Made by a program: the position numbers and the translations under genes. The notes under the pieces were generated by a model. That model saw only the letters and a list, made by a program, of their open reading frames with translations. It searched no databases and had not been told where the DNA came from. DNA of 64,000 nt from Ricinus communis. Its lineage: Eukaryota; Streptophyta; Magnoliopsida; Malpighiales; Euphorbiaceae. Location: NCBI RefSeq assembly GCF_019578655.1, contig NC_063261.1, forward strand, positions 5,960,446 through 6,024,445. The letters run 5' to 3'. This document shows positions 11,055 to 22,648 of this stretch, piece after piece (positions within the stretch are counted from its first letter, which is position 1; every line of letters begins with the position of its first letter).

Positions 11055-12600
11055 ACATCCTAGCCTCATGGTCTAGGAATTAACTGAGATAAAGTTAAAG
11101 TAACCTTTTCAGTAATGTTAGCAATGGTAGTGCTAAATTGTCGCATCAAGTCATTGACTGCTTTCTTTTAGCTCTCCATAAGATTATTATGAGTATTTTC
11201 CATATTGCTTGCGAGCAACCTATACTTGCATCGTGAAAATATTAATCGTAAATTTATTAGTATCAGAAATTTGAACTAAAGGTAAAACATCATTATGCTC
11301 ATATAACAACAACATTTCCTATTAGAGGTACTAACGCCTCATGTAGCTAAATATCTTGACATACCATGCTTTTTTCAATTTGTTCTTAACAAAACCTTCT
11401 TGTCCTACTTCATCAGTAGTGAGTCTAGCGTCTTGAGACCCCACAACGTCTTTTTCAATAACACTTCTAGTTTTGGGTGCTATTAGAATTTATTCCACTA
11501 GGCATATGCCAAAAATATGTTTCTGCAAAATATGTTACAATGGAAAATGTCCCACCGAGCATGCCAAAATATGTTTGGTGAAAATTTATAATAAGTGTGT
11601 CGTGTGTGTAGCTACACGAACTGTTGTAATTAATATACCTTAAAATTGATTTCTTAATCATATTTTAAGTGAAGTCATACTCCTATTATAGTTTGCTTAG
11701 ATCCTCAAGTAACAACACAAGAATTAAATGAATAGTAGTAAATATTTGTAAAAGAATAAACTGAAAAACTTATTATTAAATTGTTGAAAATTTGCATAAG
11801 CAACTGAGTGTTTGAAATAAATACAAAGAAATAAATAAGATAGTTTGCTGAAAACTAAAAATATTTGCAGAGAGTTTGTGCTTGAGTATTTGAGTATTGT
11901 AGTTTAGTTGTTTGCTCAGTTGATCCGAGGAAATAAGCTAAAAAATTTGTACTTGAATTGTTGAAAATTTATATAACAACTGAGTGTTTGAAATAAATAC
12001 AAAGATATAAATGGGATAATATAATTTGCTAGAAACTAAAAATATTTATAGAGAATTTGTGCTTGAGTATTTGAGTATTGCAATTTAGTTATTTGTTCGG
12101 TTGATGCTGAGATTCTTTTCTCCAAATCTTGCTTCTACTTTATAGAGAGTTTCAAGTTCCACTTTTTTCAGAGAGCTGCTTTCATATTTTGTGTCATACA
12201 GCCTCATTATCTCTTTCTATTTGGGGACTGGAAATAATTATTACACAACTCCTTCCACCACTTTCTTCACGTGTGTGTTTAGCCGTTACCCTTAATTATC
12301 AATTAACTAACTACACAACTCCTCCCACCACAACTTAGTCTACCACTTATTTTAATTAATTATATTAGATTAATTATTTTGGACTTATTAAACGGGCTTT
12401 TATTTTACTTCTTTAGGAAAAAAATTAATTATAAGCCAAACACTAGATAATTACTTGTTTATAAAATTTAGTTTTAAAATTTATTCTTAATTATTTTTAT
12501 TGAATTTTGTTTTCTTAATATAGAGAGGGCAATTCACTCTCCTATTAGAAAAGATAAAATTTGGATTAAAATAGTCTAATAATATAAAAAAAAATGGCCT
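11055..12600 (-). mobile_element. Unidentified LTR-element remnant, probably - strand
   Basis: Reading the - strand, 12600-11640 looks like an LTR, with TATA-like CTATAAAG and CTATAAATA motifs and a duplicated segment. It is followed near 11570 by GGCATGCTCGGTGGGAC, which resembles leader sequences next to gag in some plant Ty3/gypsy elements. Weak gag-like frames with stops follow down to 11060, where element H begins. I could not fix the termini. H appears to have landed in it. Confidence 0.35.
11781..12105. repeat. Direct duplication, two units 177 bp apart
   Basis: 11781-11924 and 11958-12105 are imperfect copies, each running from TTGTTGAAAATTT to GTTGAT through GAGTGTTTGAAATAAATACA and GTGCTTGAGTATTTGAGTAT. 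Divergence between copies is visible, so it is not recent. It lies in the putative LTR of the preceding entry. Confidence 0.85.
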
Positions 12601-13440
12601 ACTTGATCTCGATTGCCCAATTTAGGAGCCTATTTAAACCTTATTCTTAAATGAGAAAACTTCATTTTGAATTACACTGTTTTAATATGTTCGTCAAGAC
12701 GGTCTTGCATGTTAATCTTTGTATGTTCATTAATATTCTTTTGCATATTCATTAATACTTTGTTCAATATTCATTATCATTTTTTTTTATGTACATGCGA
12801 TGTGCATTAAAAGTTTTAAATAGATCGGGTACATATTAATATTTTTCTTTTTATTTACATGCACTAAAATGTTCATTTTCTATATATGTATAATATCTAT
12901 TAGATGTAATATTTTATAATAATTAATGTTAATGTTTATTTTTTCCATGTATTATTCATGAATGTTAACATTAATATTCATTCTAGTATTACAATCTTCA
13001 TTGTCTATATATATATAATGATCATCAATATTATTGATTGTTCTTGTAATGTATATTAAAAAAATTTATGATTAATATAAGCATTCATCATTTATAAGCA
13101 TAATATTCGTTAGTTTGTTATTCATCATTAGTGGATATTCGTCATTAATAAAAATTATATTCATTAATTCATTCAAACAAAAATAGATTATATAGACATA
13201 ACGCAAATCGTATCTATACGGAAGTTAAATATACTATAAATATTTATACTATGATATATATTTCTTTTCAATAAAATTAAGTTCACAAATAATAAATATT
13301 TAAGATCGATATCAACATCTGATGCATATCAGCATAAACAATGAATATTTAATATATATTTAATAAACATATATTATTGAATATTTAGTATAAATTTAAT
13401 AAAATATAATTTTTTTTTTAAAAAATTCATATAAAGATCA
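12600..13440. other. AT-rich intergenic DNA
   Basis: No gene. The stretch 12720-13180 is crowded with short imperfect repeats of ATTCATTAAT/ATTCATCATT type. Two RY-type cores, recognised by B3 embryo regulators, occur (TGCATG at 12706-12711, CATGCA at 12858-12863), but both are more than 1.4 kb from the WRI1 start and are expected by chance at this length. Confidence 0.5.
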
Positions 13441-14344
13441 GACGCATATCACATCACGTGCACATCAATATTTGACCCACGTATATACATGGATTAGAGC
13501 ATATAGCTTCATTCAACAGGTTCCAACTAAATCTCCCGCCATGGTATGCTACCGCTGCCTAAACGACAACTCGTTTATGTCGCAATTTGTAAAGCTGTCT
13601 GATGAGCAACCAAAATAAAATGCAAAAGAAAAAAAAAGGAAAAAAGAAAACAAAGAGGAGGTTTAAGTCATTATGTGTATAGATTGTAGAACTCCTTAAA
13701 AATAACTCAGAAATGTCCTTACACGTCCCTTAGTTTTCAAGTGAAACACAGACACAGAGCCAGAAAAACACAAAGTAACTGACATATCAGTGATATAAAA
13801 AATAAAACTTAAAAGAAAGAAGGGATTAAGAAATTAAAAAGTCATTTATTTAAAATAATAGTGAGATTCTGTCAAACTACTTACAAGGCCAGCAAGCATA
13901 GGGCTAAAAACACCCGATTGGTAGCATGGCTGCAGCTTAAGCCAAGTGTTGGGCATTAATTTAACTCATGGTTAACTATTAACCCTAACTCTTCTTAACT
14001 GCTGTTTGCCCCCATGGTTAAACTACAACAACATGTTTTGCACTCATTTTGGGCAGGGTTTTTCCTTCTTCTTTTTTTTTGGGTAAATTAAAAATAATAA
14101 TAAATACCTTTCGCTTCTGCTTCTCCCCATTGTCTCTCCACTTCTTGTTTTGGTAAACCACTTCTGGTTACCAAAAAAAACCCACCTCTCTTACATTCTT
14201 CAAAGTCGCAAAATCTTTACCAAAAGAGAGAGAGAGAGAGACCTAACTTAAAAAAATCATACTCTTCTTGAGTACTGCATTTAAGTTTCTTTTGTTTTGT
14301 TTCTCTCATTAAAACAAGAAGAAGAACTTAAGAAGAAGAAGTAA
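13441..14344 (+). promoter_or_regulatory. WRI1 promoter and 5' leader region
   Basis: This is the non-coding DNA before the WRI1 start. It contains a perfect G-box CACGTG at 13455-13460, a pyrimidine-rich stretch, and a GA dinucleotide tract at 14225-14241, about 105 bases before the start codon and probably within the leader. GA tracts are bound by plant BASIC PENTACYSTEINE proteins in general; binding here is only a possibility. The transcription start cannot be fixed; an A/T-rich run near 14090-14106 is a weak TATA candidate. Confidence 0.45.
14225..14241 (+). repeat. (GA)n tract in WRI1 leader
   Basis: Short GA repeat upstream of the start codon; possible length polymorphism and GAGA-type binding site. 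Confidence 0.8.
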
Positions 14345-14643
14345 ATGAAGAGGTCTCCTACTTCCCCGTGCTCTTCTTCTTCATCATCTTCATATTCATC
14401 TTCTTCAGCTTCATCTTCTTGTGTCGGTCCTGATGATACTCCTGTCGCTCCTGGTAGTCATCATCATCATGATCACCACCAATTACGATCGCAGAAATCA
14501 TCCAAACGCATTAGAAAAGTTAAAAAAAAGCAGCAGAACCATAATATTGATCAGAATAATACTAACACCACTATTACTGCTCCTACCTCTGCCAGAAGAA
14601 GCTCCATTTACAGAGGAGTCACCCGGTACTTGCTACTATTATA

Positions 14644-14690
<47 letters not shown>

Positions 14691-17600
14691 TAATACCAAT
14701 TGGCTAATTGCTGGGACTAATTGACTAATATTTCCTATAATGTATATTTTGTTTTCTGGCTTTTCATTATTATTATTATAAAAATTTTGTGTTGATGAAA
14801 ACAGGCATAGATGGACGGGAAGGTTTGAGGCACACCTTTGGGATAAGAGTTCATGGAATAACATTCAAAACAAGAAGGGAAGACAAGGTGATTTTCCCTT
14901 AATTAATTAATAATTATTTTATAATGATTATTATTTTGTTTTTACAAAAATCAAGGAGATCTGTAATATTAATTATTTAATAAATTATTTTACTTTTTTA
15001 GAGACTTTTCTTTCATATTTGTTTTTCTTAATGTTTTCTAATAACTTATTGTTATGTTCTGACTACGTTTTATTCCTGATTATCCCTGTCACTGTAACGT
15101 TCATGTACACTTTTGTCGCTGCTTAGTTTATTTGGGTAAGCACTTATGACCTCAAACCAATATTTTAATCACTTTCATTTTATTTTTTAGTAATAAATGA
15201 TTATTCTTTTTTATTTTCTAATTGAAAAAATAAAATTGCAGGGGCCTATGATAATGAAGAAGCAGCTGCTCATACTTATGACCTTGCTGCCCTTAAGTAC
15301 TGGGGACCAGAGACAACCTTGAATTTCCCCGTATGATAAACTTTTTTTTTATATTAATTGTCAATATTTAAAAAGCAAAAACGTACTCAATTGGGGTGAA
15401 TTGGGTGTTGTAGATAGAAACATATCCTAAAGAGCTTGAAGAGATGCAAAAGATGAGCAAGGAAGAGTACTTGGCATCTCTTCGACGCCAAAGCAGTGGG
15501 TTTTCCAGAGGAGTTTCTAAGTACCGTGGGGTTGCTAGGTAATTTCTCTTTTTTCTTTTTTGTTTTTCGAGAAGGACAAAGAAATAAATAAACTCGAACA
15601 TAAGATTTTATTCAATTTTCTTTGAACATTCGAGCTTGAAATTTTCTTACTTAATTTCAAATATACACTGCTGTCAGGCTAAGTCCGTTGATGCATTAAT
15701 AAAATAATATTAAATTTGCCTTTAATTAAATTTGTTTTATTGGTTTGAAATTCTGTAACAGGCATCACCACAATGGTCGATGGGAGGCACGAATCGGACG
15801 AGTTTTTGGCAACAAGTATCTCTACCTTGGCACTTATAGTACGCTAATCTCTCCTTTCTACAAATAATCTTCTTTTATTAGAACGTCAAAATGCTACTAA
15901 TCTAATTATGGAATAAAAGAAGTGGGCTGTGCAACCTGAATATATAGGAATGAGCAATGCCTAATTAGGAAATAATCAATGATATCATCATCATAGTAAA
16001 CTTGGCCCCCGCCTCAATTAATTAGACACTAGAATGCTTACCTACCTTAATTCATCTCATTTAACACATTTATTTGACCCGTAATTTTTAATTATACCAA
16101 AAATATATTAAATATAGATTCTTAATAAATAGATGAATGATATATTTACATTATTATTCTATATTACTATATTTAATATTAAATAATTAATATAATTAAT
16201 TATTTAAAATCAAGAAATATGTGTAAAATTTTAACGGACTCTAAATATTAAATGTGTTTTTATCTAGATATTAAAACTTATAAATAAGTGATATATATTT
16301 TTAATTTTAAGTAACGTATTTATATTTATGTGTCATTTGTTTATTCTTTATGGGATATATATGTGGTCTGAGGTATATTTACTCATCCATTGATTCAATG
16401 GTAATTTACTGATTCAGTGTATCACTGTTGATTTTACGCATGAAGTGTTGTTCAACACATGCCTCTTTCTAAATCTCGACAAAATCAAAATTAGCAGACT
16501 CTGTCCAAATGGAATAAGTAAACCATCACTGTTGGTTCTTCTTTTTTTTTTTTTTTTTTTTTTGGTCGAGAAACTTTTCAAAAAGGTGCATTTCTTTTGC
16601 AATCGGAGTTTTGTGAATTTCTACAAGAGAAGAATATGGCCAACTTTTTACACTGACTGGATGCTAAAATTCAAAGTTGTAGGTGTCAGTCAACCCACCT
16701 AACGTGGCAGCCCCGTTTTCTTTTAATATGTTCACATTTATATCCTCTAACTCAAGATGCTTTTTATTTTATTTTAATTGTTTTTGTTTTATTTACTGTA
16801 GCTTTCAAAATTGTTAAATATTACATAAGTAGTTTGTGTTCGGGTGTCAACATAAAATAGTCCATCAATTTGTTTTTTGTCTCAGCTTCACTACCTAATT
16901 AGCTATATAAAATGAAATTAATAGATGAACTGAAATAAATAAATAACATATATATATAATATTTTTTTAAAAATTTAAGTGATTAAATAGATGTTATTCA
17001 TTATTTTTGGTGCACAGATAGAACCGATATTTAAACTAATCAAACAATTTCTTTATCTTCTTCACATTTTTTTTGAGAATTATCAAAAGTAGATTTAGAT
17101 TAAATCTAAAGTCTCCAACTACAATCCCAAATTAGAGATTTTTTTTTTTCAAAACAAAGCTGAATAGTACTGTGAAAAGGGTAGCAAAGTAGGCAAGTAA
17201 TAGCAGTCTATTTGGTAATGACAGTTTTTGTAATAAAAACAAGAGAGATGGGTTGTGAGTACACCTGGATGTTTGCATGAACTGCTACTTGATATATAGT
17301 GCCTGGATTGCGCCAGGTCTACAAAAGCAAATTTCTCTTTTCTCCTTTTTATTTTATTTATTTATTTATTTTTTTCTCTCTATTCTATTACTTGTTTGTT
17401 GGTCAGATCCCAGTAACAGATTTGGCCTCACTTTTCTCTGTAATCACTAATTAGTATTCAGTGTGGAAGTCACGTGACGCCTCTTTTACTAAGACAATAA
17501 AAGAAAAGCTCACGTTCTTCTCAACAACAAGAACAGAAATAAAAGCTTTTTCTCACATTTGCCAAAAGCCCCAAATCTCAGATCTTACACTTTTCCCTTC

Positions 17601-19233
17601 ATATATTTTTTATCAACACTGTCATATTATGTTTGTACGATCCTTTTTTCTTTATTTTTTTTAAGAAAAAAAAGTTACAAACATTTTCTTTTTCCACAAT
17701 AGTTTATTTAGGGGTTACATACTTTCCAAATACAAATATATTTTTAAAAGATAATAATAGTTTCATTTTAGTCATAAAATTTTAATTTATATCATCCAAT
17801 TTTAATCTTATTTCAATTTAGTTATTTTGTAAATAAAAAATTGACACAGACAAGAATAACTAACAAGAAAAGAGTAATTGAGGAAGAAAAATATGACATG
17901 TCAATTTTTTATTGGCAAAGTGACTAAATTGCAACTAAAACTAAAGTTAAATGATTAAAATGTAACAAATAAAAATTTTGTAACCAAAATGAAACTAAGT
18001 GCAAAGTTAAGTGACAATTAACTATATTTTTATTAGAAAGATCTTGTTTACACGGGATGTTTATTTTCACATATATACCAAATTTGATAAATAAAAATAC
18101 ATTTAATTTTAAGTATATGTATCGAAGTGTAAAAAATTTATATATATATACACACACAGCTCGTAAAATTCATTTATTCATTACTCATTGTAATTACCCT
18201 ATTTGTTAAGAGATATTTTTTTGGTTTTATCATGGTGTTTTGGTCATTTCGACCAAAACACTATTTTTATGGATTTTGGGAGCAGTTGTATATTTTTACC
18301 ACATTCAGCCTCTACTTAGTAAACAAAATGTTATCTAATTTTACTAGGGAAGAACTGTGAGAACTAACTTGGTTGGACTGGGTTGTTAATAATTTTATAT
18401 TCTACCATAAAGAGACTTAAAGCACTCATTATTAGCCACATAGAGTATATATTTTGATCTATTAAGCTGCACTGCGGAGGCTACTTTTTAAATATTAACT
18501 TCTAAAAAAAATTAATTTTAGTTAATCAAGATTTATATTTCTTAAATGTTATTCAGACACACAAGAGGAGGCAGCAGCAGCATATGATATGGCAGCAATT
18601 GAGTACAGAGGAGCAAATGCTGTGACCAATTTTGATATCAGCAATTACATAGACCGCTTGAAGAAGAAAGGCATCCTTTTAGACCAGATACTCCCTGATC
18701 AACCACTTAGAAAATGCTCTAGCGAATCTGAAGAAGCAGAAGCAGAAGCAGAAGTTGAACGACTGCCGTCACTGCCCTCATCGATATTACCACAAGAACA
18801 GGACACAATCTCACCACAACTTCAATGCACACAGCTCCTTCCATCCATGGACTCTTGCACAATGATTAATATGGACCCTATCGAAGATAATGAGCTCACC
18901 TGGAGTTTTTGCTTGGATTCTGGGCTGACCCTTTTCTCAGTACCCGAGCTCCCCCTCGAAAATGCTTGCGAGCTACCGGACTTGTTCGATGACACAGGCT
19001 TTGAAGACAATATAGACTTGATATTTGATGGGTGTTGCTTTGGAAATGATGATGACGGTGGTGGTGGTGCCAACCACCAGGAATTTATGGTGGAAAGTAG
19101 AGGATGTAGGGTAGGGGAGGTTGGGATTTCAGGGAGCATGGAGGAGGAAAACGGGAAGGAGATGTGTTGCAGTTCAAGTTCGCCATCTTGTTCAACAACC
19201 ACCTCGGTTTCTTGTTGTAACTATTCTGTTTGA
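14345..19233 (+). CDS. WRI1: WRINKLED1-type AP2 transcription factor, 7 exons, 446 aa
   Basis: Exons: 14345-14625, 14805-14887, 15127-15135, 15242-15330, 15414-15538, 15762-15838, 18557-19233. All introns are GT-AG, and the joined frame is open for 446 codons. The N-terminus is Ser-rich followed by a basic stretch ([11 protein letters not shown]), a likely nuclear localisation signal. AP2 domain 1 covers about residues 88-154 (YRGVTR, EAHLWD, VYLGAYD), linker 155-190 has [17 protein letters not shown], and AP2 domain 2 covers 191-248 ([19 protein letters not shown]). The C-terminus is acidic, with [10 protein letters not shown] near residue 371 and a TTTSVSC ending close to that of WRI1 rather than the shorter WRI3/WRI4. 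WRI1 activates glycolytic and fatty-acid synthesis genes during oil accumulation, binding AW-box sites in the nucleus. The gene looks intact. The family call is firm, the WRI1 over WRI3/4 choice very likely. Confidence 0.93.
14650..14688. repeat. (AT)n microsatellite in WRI1 intron 1
   Basis: An AT dinucleotide run of about 38 bases, roughly 24 bases behind the exon 1 splice donor. Likely polymorphic in length. Confidence 0.93.
15127..15135 (+). other. WRI1: 9-nt micro-exon encoding Val-Tyr-Leu of WRI1
   Basis: TTTATTTGG sits between AG and GTAAG. Joined to the last G of exon 2 and the first GG of exon 4 it gives Val122-Tyr123-Leu124-Gly125 inside the first AP2 domain. WRI1-type genes are known for this VYL exon. 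Skipping it keeps the frame and removes three residues. Confidence 0.95.
16541..16563. repeat. Poly(T) tract in WRI1 intron 6
   Basis: A run of more than 20 T. The rest of intron 6 (15839-18556) apart from the MITE at 17760 is AT-rich and shows no gene on either strand. Confidence 0.9.
17760..17995. mobile_element. Foldback MITE in WRI1 intron 6, 236 bp
   Basis: The left end GTTTCATTTTAGTCATAAAA and the right end, the complement of GTTTCATTTTGGTTACAAAA, are terminal inverted repeats. Pairing continues inward (AATTTAGTTATTTTG against CAAAGTGACTAAATT) up to TTGACA/TGTCAA, so nearly the whole element can fold back. TA lies outside both ends, a possible 2-bp target duplication of Tc1/mariner type. 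No coding capacity. Confidence 0.68.
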
Positions 19234-19693
19234 ATTGCCGTTTTCTTTGGTTCTGGTTTTAGCTTTGGTCGAGGTTTGTTTGTTTGTTTGTGGGTAGATA
19301 TAATATCACATGGGAAATCAGAGGATGGGGAAAATGTACTTTTTTTCGAAAGTAATTGGTGTGTTGATCGCCCCGATATGCATATCCGGAACCTCATCTA
19401 TTTCCAATAACAAAGTTATTATAGTTGATAGAATAAATAAAACTTCTAGGCTCCTTTTAAATTTTTTGAAAGATTGGTGTTTCCCCTATAGTTATAACAT
19501 ATATTGCAAAAGTGCATTAGACATATTTCTGTTAATCTAAAGTTTTAAATAAAATCTAATTAAATGTGTAAAGATTTTTAAAATAGTATTTTGTCGCTTG
19601 TAAAGTTTTGTCTGTCATGCTCTATATTAATTTCGAACCGAACATATAAACATTAAAAAAATATAATTAAATGCGTTAAAAAATTATAATTAA
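19234..19693 (+). terminator. WRI1 3' flank with candidate polyadenylation signal
   Basis: After the stop codon a T/G-rich stretch (19240-19300) is followed by AATAAA at 19432-19437. This is a plausible but unproven 3' end for the WRI1 transcript. An in-between frame at 19310-19540 is not supported. Confidence 0.4.
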
Positions 19694-20349
19694 GATAAAT
19701 TACATAAAACTTTACAATTTATATTAAAAAAATCATTTTCTTATTATATTTTTTTATTACAAACTAAATTGTTATTAAATTTTAATTTTAATAACACACC
19801 AATAATTTTTTTACAGCTAATGTGTAGGTTTGAATGAATAATATTAGATTTTGCATTTTGTAATAAAAAAGATATCAATTTTTATTATTTTTATAACTAA
19901 ATCATTATTAAATTTTAATTTTAATAACACCAATTGTTCTATAGCAAATGAGATACATAATCCTTATTATGCACTTTAAAATTAATTTACTCTCTTCTCT
20001 CTTCTTCTTAGACAAAGTTACAAATTCTTTCCTACAAATATGGTAAAATTAAATAAATAGAAAAAGAAGAGAGTATATTAGTTTTAGGATTTTAGGCTAA
20101 TTCTTATGTATCCAATTGCTTACTAAATTTAATGATACAAGTTATTTCTTCCATGTGTCAATGATGATGTGGGGTTAGAGAATGAATAGTTTTTAAATAT
20201 TTATTTTCAAATGGTACATCATCCAAGTATATCAAAAAAATTCACTGGTATTATTAAAATTAAAGTTTAGCAATCATTTATTTACAAATTAAAATTTGGT
20301 ATTTTTTATTAAAAAGTATAAAGTTTTATGACCATCTAGATAATTTATC
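19694..20349. mobile_element. Non-autonomous MULE-like element with long inverted repeats
   Basis: Left end GATAAATTACATAAAACTTT and the complement of the right end (GATAAATTATCTAGATGGTC, then ATAAAACTTT) are inverted repeats with a 9-base difference. Weaker inverted similarity continues inward around ATTTTAATTTTAATAA. There is also an internal direct repeat of that block (near 19765 and 19905). No coding sequence. The superfamily is inferred from the long inverted repeats; no target duplication was confirmed. Confidence 0.45.
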
Positions 20350-20830
20350 CTTTAAGTGTGTTAAATACTATAAAAAAAACTGTGTTTATCGATGCGATTT
20401 AGTGGCGACAACAATCCGTCGCTAGATAGCATCGAGATAACAGCGAATTGTCAACAAATATGGGAGCAAAACTTGGTGATGAACATTTAGTAATGGACAT
20501 TAAGTCATTGCTCTTTATTTTTTGACAAAAATTGTTAGGATAGAGTTATATTTAACTAAAAACTCTTGTACATCAAATTTATATAGGATTACAATTTCTA
20601 TTTGAATTAGGATTCTTAATATTAAAAATAACTTATAAAGCTAATTGTAAATATATATACATTCATATATAAATTAATGCAATGGTTTTTCTTGACATAG
20701 TTTTATTGTTTACTAAAAGTGGCCTATACAATTGTCTTATACTTAACTAAAAACTCTTGATTTTCGACGTCGTTTTATGTATTTACTCGATCTAAAATGC
20801 TAAAATACACTTTATAGAACCTATTACCAA
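20350..20830. other. AT-rich intergenic DNA
   Basis: No gene found. At 20382-20450 a GC-richer stretch with GTGGCGACAACAATCCGTCG resembles subterminal repeats of plant CACTA elements, but no termini are seen. Confidence 0.4.
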
Positions 20831-21300
20831 TAATAATTTGAATTTAAAAGGATTCTATTTGATATTTATCAAATAGAACACCCAATAGATAAAAGATAAA
20901 TTAATTTTAATTATCGATATTATCAGATTCCTAAGATTTCCTATTTTCTTTTGCTATAAATCAAAAGTGAGGCTTTAGATTTATGGCTAGCTATTATTAG
21001 CAATTGATAGCAATTATTAGTAATTAAGAGCAATACAGAGTAATTAAAGATCTCCATTTTTTAGCAACTTTTAGAAAATTATAATAGATTTTCCAAAAAC
21101 AATACTTTTTTTCAAAGATCAAATACCAAAAACAAACCCTAGAAATTTTGGATTCATATCCCATATTCGATTTTACCTCCTCATCATCACCTGAGACTCG
21201 AGGATTAGTACAATACAGTGACAACTCGAGGGTTTCCAAACCCAACATGATCAACATCCTCTTTACTCCTTTCTTTTAATTTTATGATATTAGAAACATG
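20830..21300 (+). repeat. B-family (Ogre-like) LTR fragment, + orientation
   Basis: Similar in order to 45880-46200 plus 54160-54350: the ATAAATTAATT block, then CCTCATCATC, GAGACTCGAGGATT, and CATGATCAACATCCTCTT at the end. It stops at about 21300, where the sequence switches to the opposite strand of the same family. Confidence 0.55.
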
Positions 21301-22430
21301 TTAGTGTAGGTGACAGTTTCGAGTGTGCACCCAAGCATCTTTAGCGACTACGACACTACAAAGCTTTTCAACCTAATCGGAAATATGCTAACTAGTCATA
21401 GATACTAGCGCGGAGATGGAAGTCGCCACCTAGGTAACCGAGACACTTTTACTAATGAATGATGTTTCTCAATTTAATAAGGAAGCTTACATCACAAATC
21501 TAGAGATGGATCTAGAAGCCAACTTCTTTATTTGTGTATCTTTGTCTTTAATTTTATTATTTAATGGGCTATTCCCTATGAATGCAACAGTTATATTTCT
21601 GAATATTAAGCACTGCAACATGTGAGGTCTACTTGAGTCTAGCCCATTTTATAAGTTATGCTTTAATCACCAAGCCTTTTAAGCCTAATTAATTACTTGT
21701 TATGTGGAGACCTATTTCAGTGACCCTAGATCTAATATGGTCCAATTTTAAACTAATTAAGTATGGCAAGGCCCATTAAGTCTATATGGGTTTTATATTA
21801 AGGCCCAACTACCATCTTAATTAAGCTAATAGACTACAGTTTTCATGCCAGGTCTAATTTTAAGGTCTAAGTCTATTTGTCCAATTTTAAATAGGCAATC
21901 ATGTAACACGTATTTGGGCATTAAAGAAAGCAAAAATAAAGGGGTAGAAAATAAATCTAACTATTACAACCCACTTACAAGTAAAAAAGTGTAAAGAAAA
22001 CCATAGAAAACTAAGTTATAACTCAAAAAACTGCCAAAATACATTGAAGAATTGAGAATCTAGCTAATAATGCACAGAGCCGAGCCTTAGGGTGAAGAAT
22101 CGATTAGCTGTGTATTGAGTTGATCGACTCTAGAGGCTTAGAAGGGTTTCCCCCGGTCCTTTTTTGATTTTTGCTTTCATAACCAATTTTTACATGCACA
22201 AAAGAAAAAGAATTAGATTAGAACATGTATAATAAAAAAATGAAAGGAATTATAATCTATTATCTAATTAGATTTAAATTCTAATCAAATCAGGTTCAAA
22301 ACCTTAAGTGTTGTTATTATCAGATTCAACATCCAATAAAATCAGCATGTTCAATATATAAAAATTTAATCATGTAGATTATGTAGAATAATCACTTAAA
22401 TAATATTCCTAACATTTTTTCATAAAAAGG
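21301..22430 (-). repeat. B-family (Ogre-like) LTR fragment, - orientation
   Basis: The complement of this stretch matches 55000-55700: the end block GTGCACCCAAG/CTACGACACTACAAAGC, the GGTGGCGACTTCC/GTCTCGG block, and the GCCTGGCATGAAAACTGTAG block. It meets the + strand fragment at 21300 with no spacer. Confidence 0.6.
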
Positions 22431-22648
22431 AGAAATTGAAGTAATGAGAAGAGAGATGTTGATCATGCTGATGTATTGGAATCTGCAGGTTTTCACCGTT
22501 AGTCATCATTTTATGAGTCTCAAGAGATGATGAAGCTATTAAATTAAAGAGAGGATGAGAATTCAGTTATGCCTTTTTTGGAATTTAAAAAAAGTTTCTA
22601 TCGATCTTTTTATGAATTTCCTAATTTGGTAGTTCTTTCTTAGTGGGT
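22431..22648. other. Unassigned DNA before solo LTR
   Basis: About 220 bases without a recognisable gene; the last five (TGGGT, 22644-22648) are the target-site duplication of the following solo LTR. Confidence 0.5.

Noticed and set aside
12706..12863. RY motifs as LEC2/FUS3 sites controlling WRI1
   Set aside because: Two six-base cores more than 1.4 kb upstream are expected by chance; no cluster close to the start.
14421..14864. Frames through the AT microsatellite on both strands
   Set aside because: They encode Tyr-Ile repeats from the (AT)n run and cross true splice sites of WRI1.
16445..16702. Small frame in WRI1 intron 6
   Set aside because: Low-complexity Phe run from poly(T), no similarity seen and it lies in an intron.
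18822..19202. 126-codon antisense frame in WRI1 exon 7
   Set aside because: It overlaps a well-supported coding exon on the other strand and owes its openness to low-complexity Ser/Asp codons.
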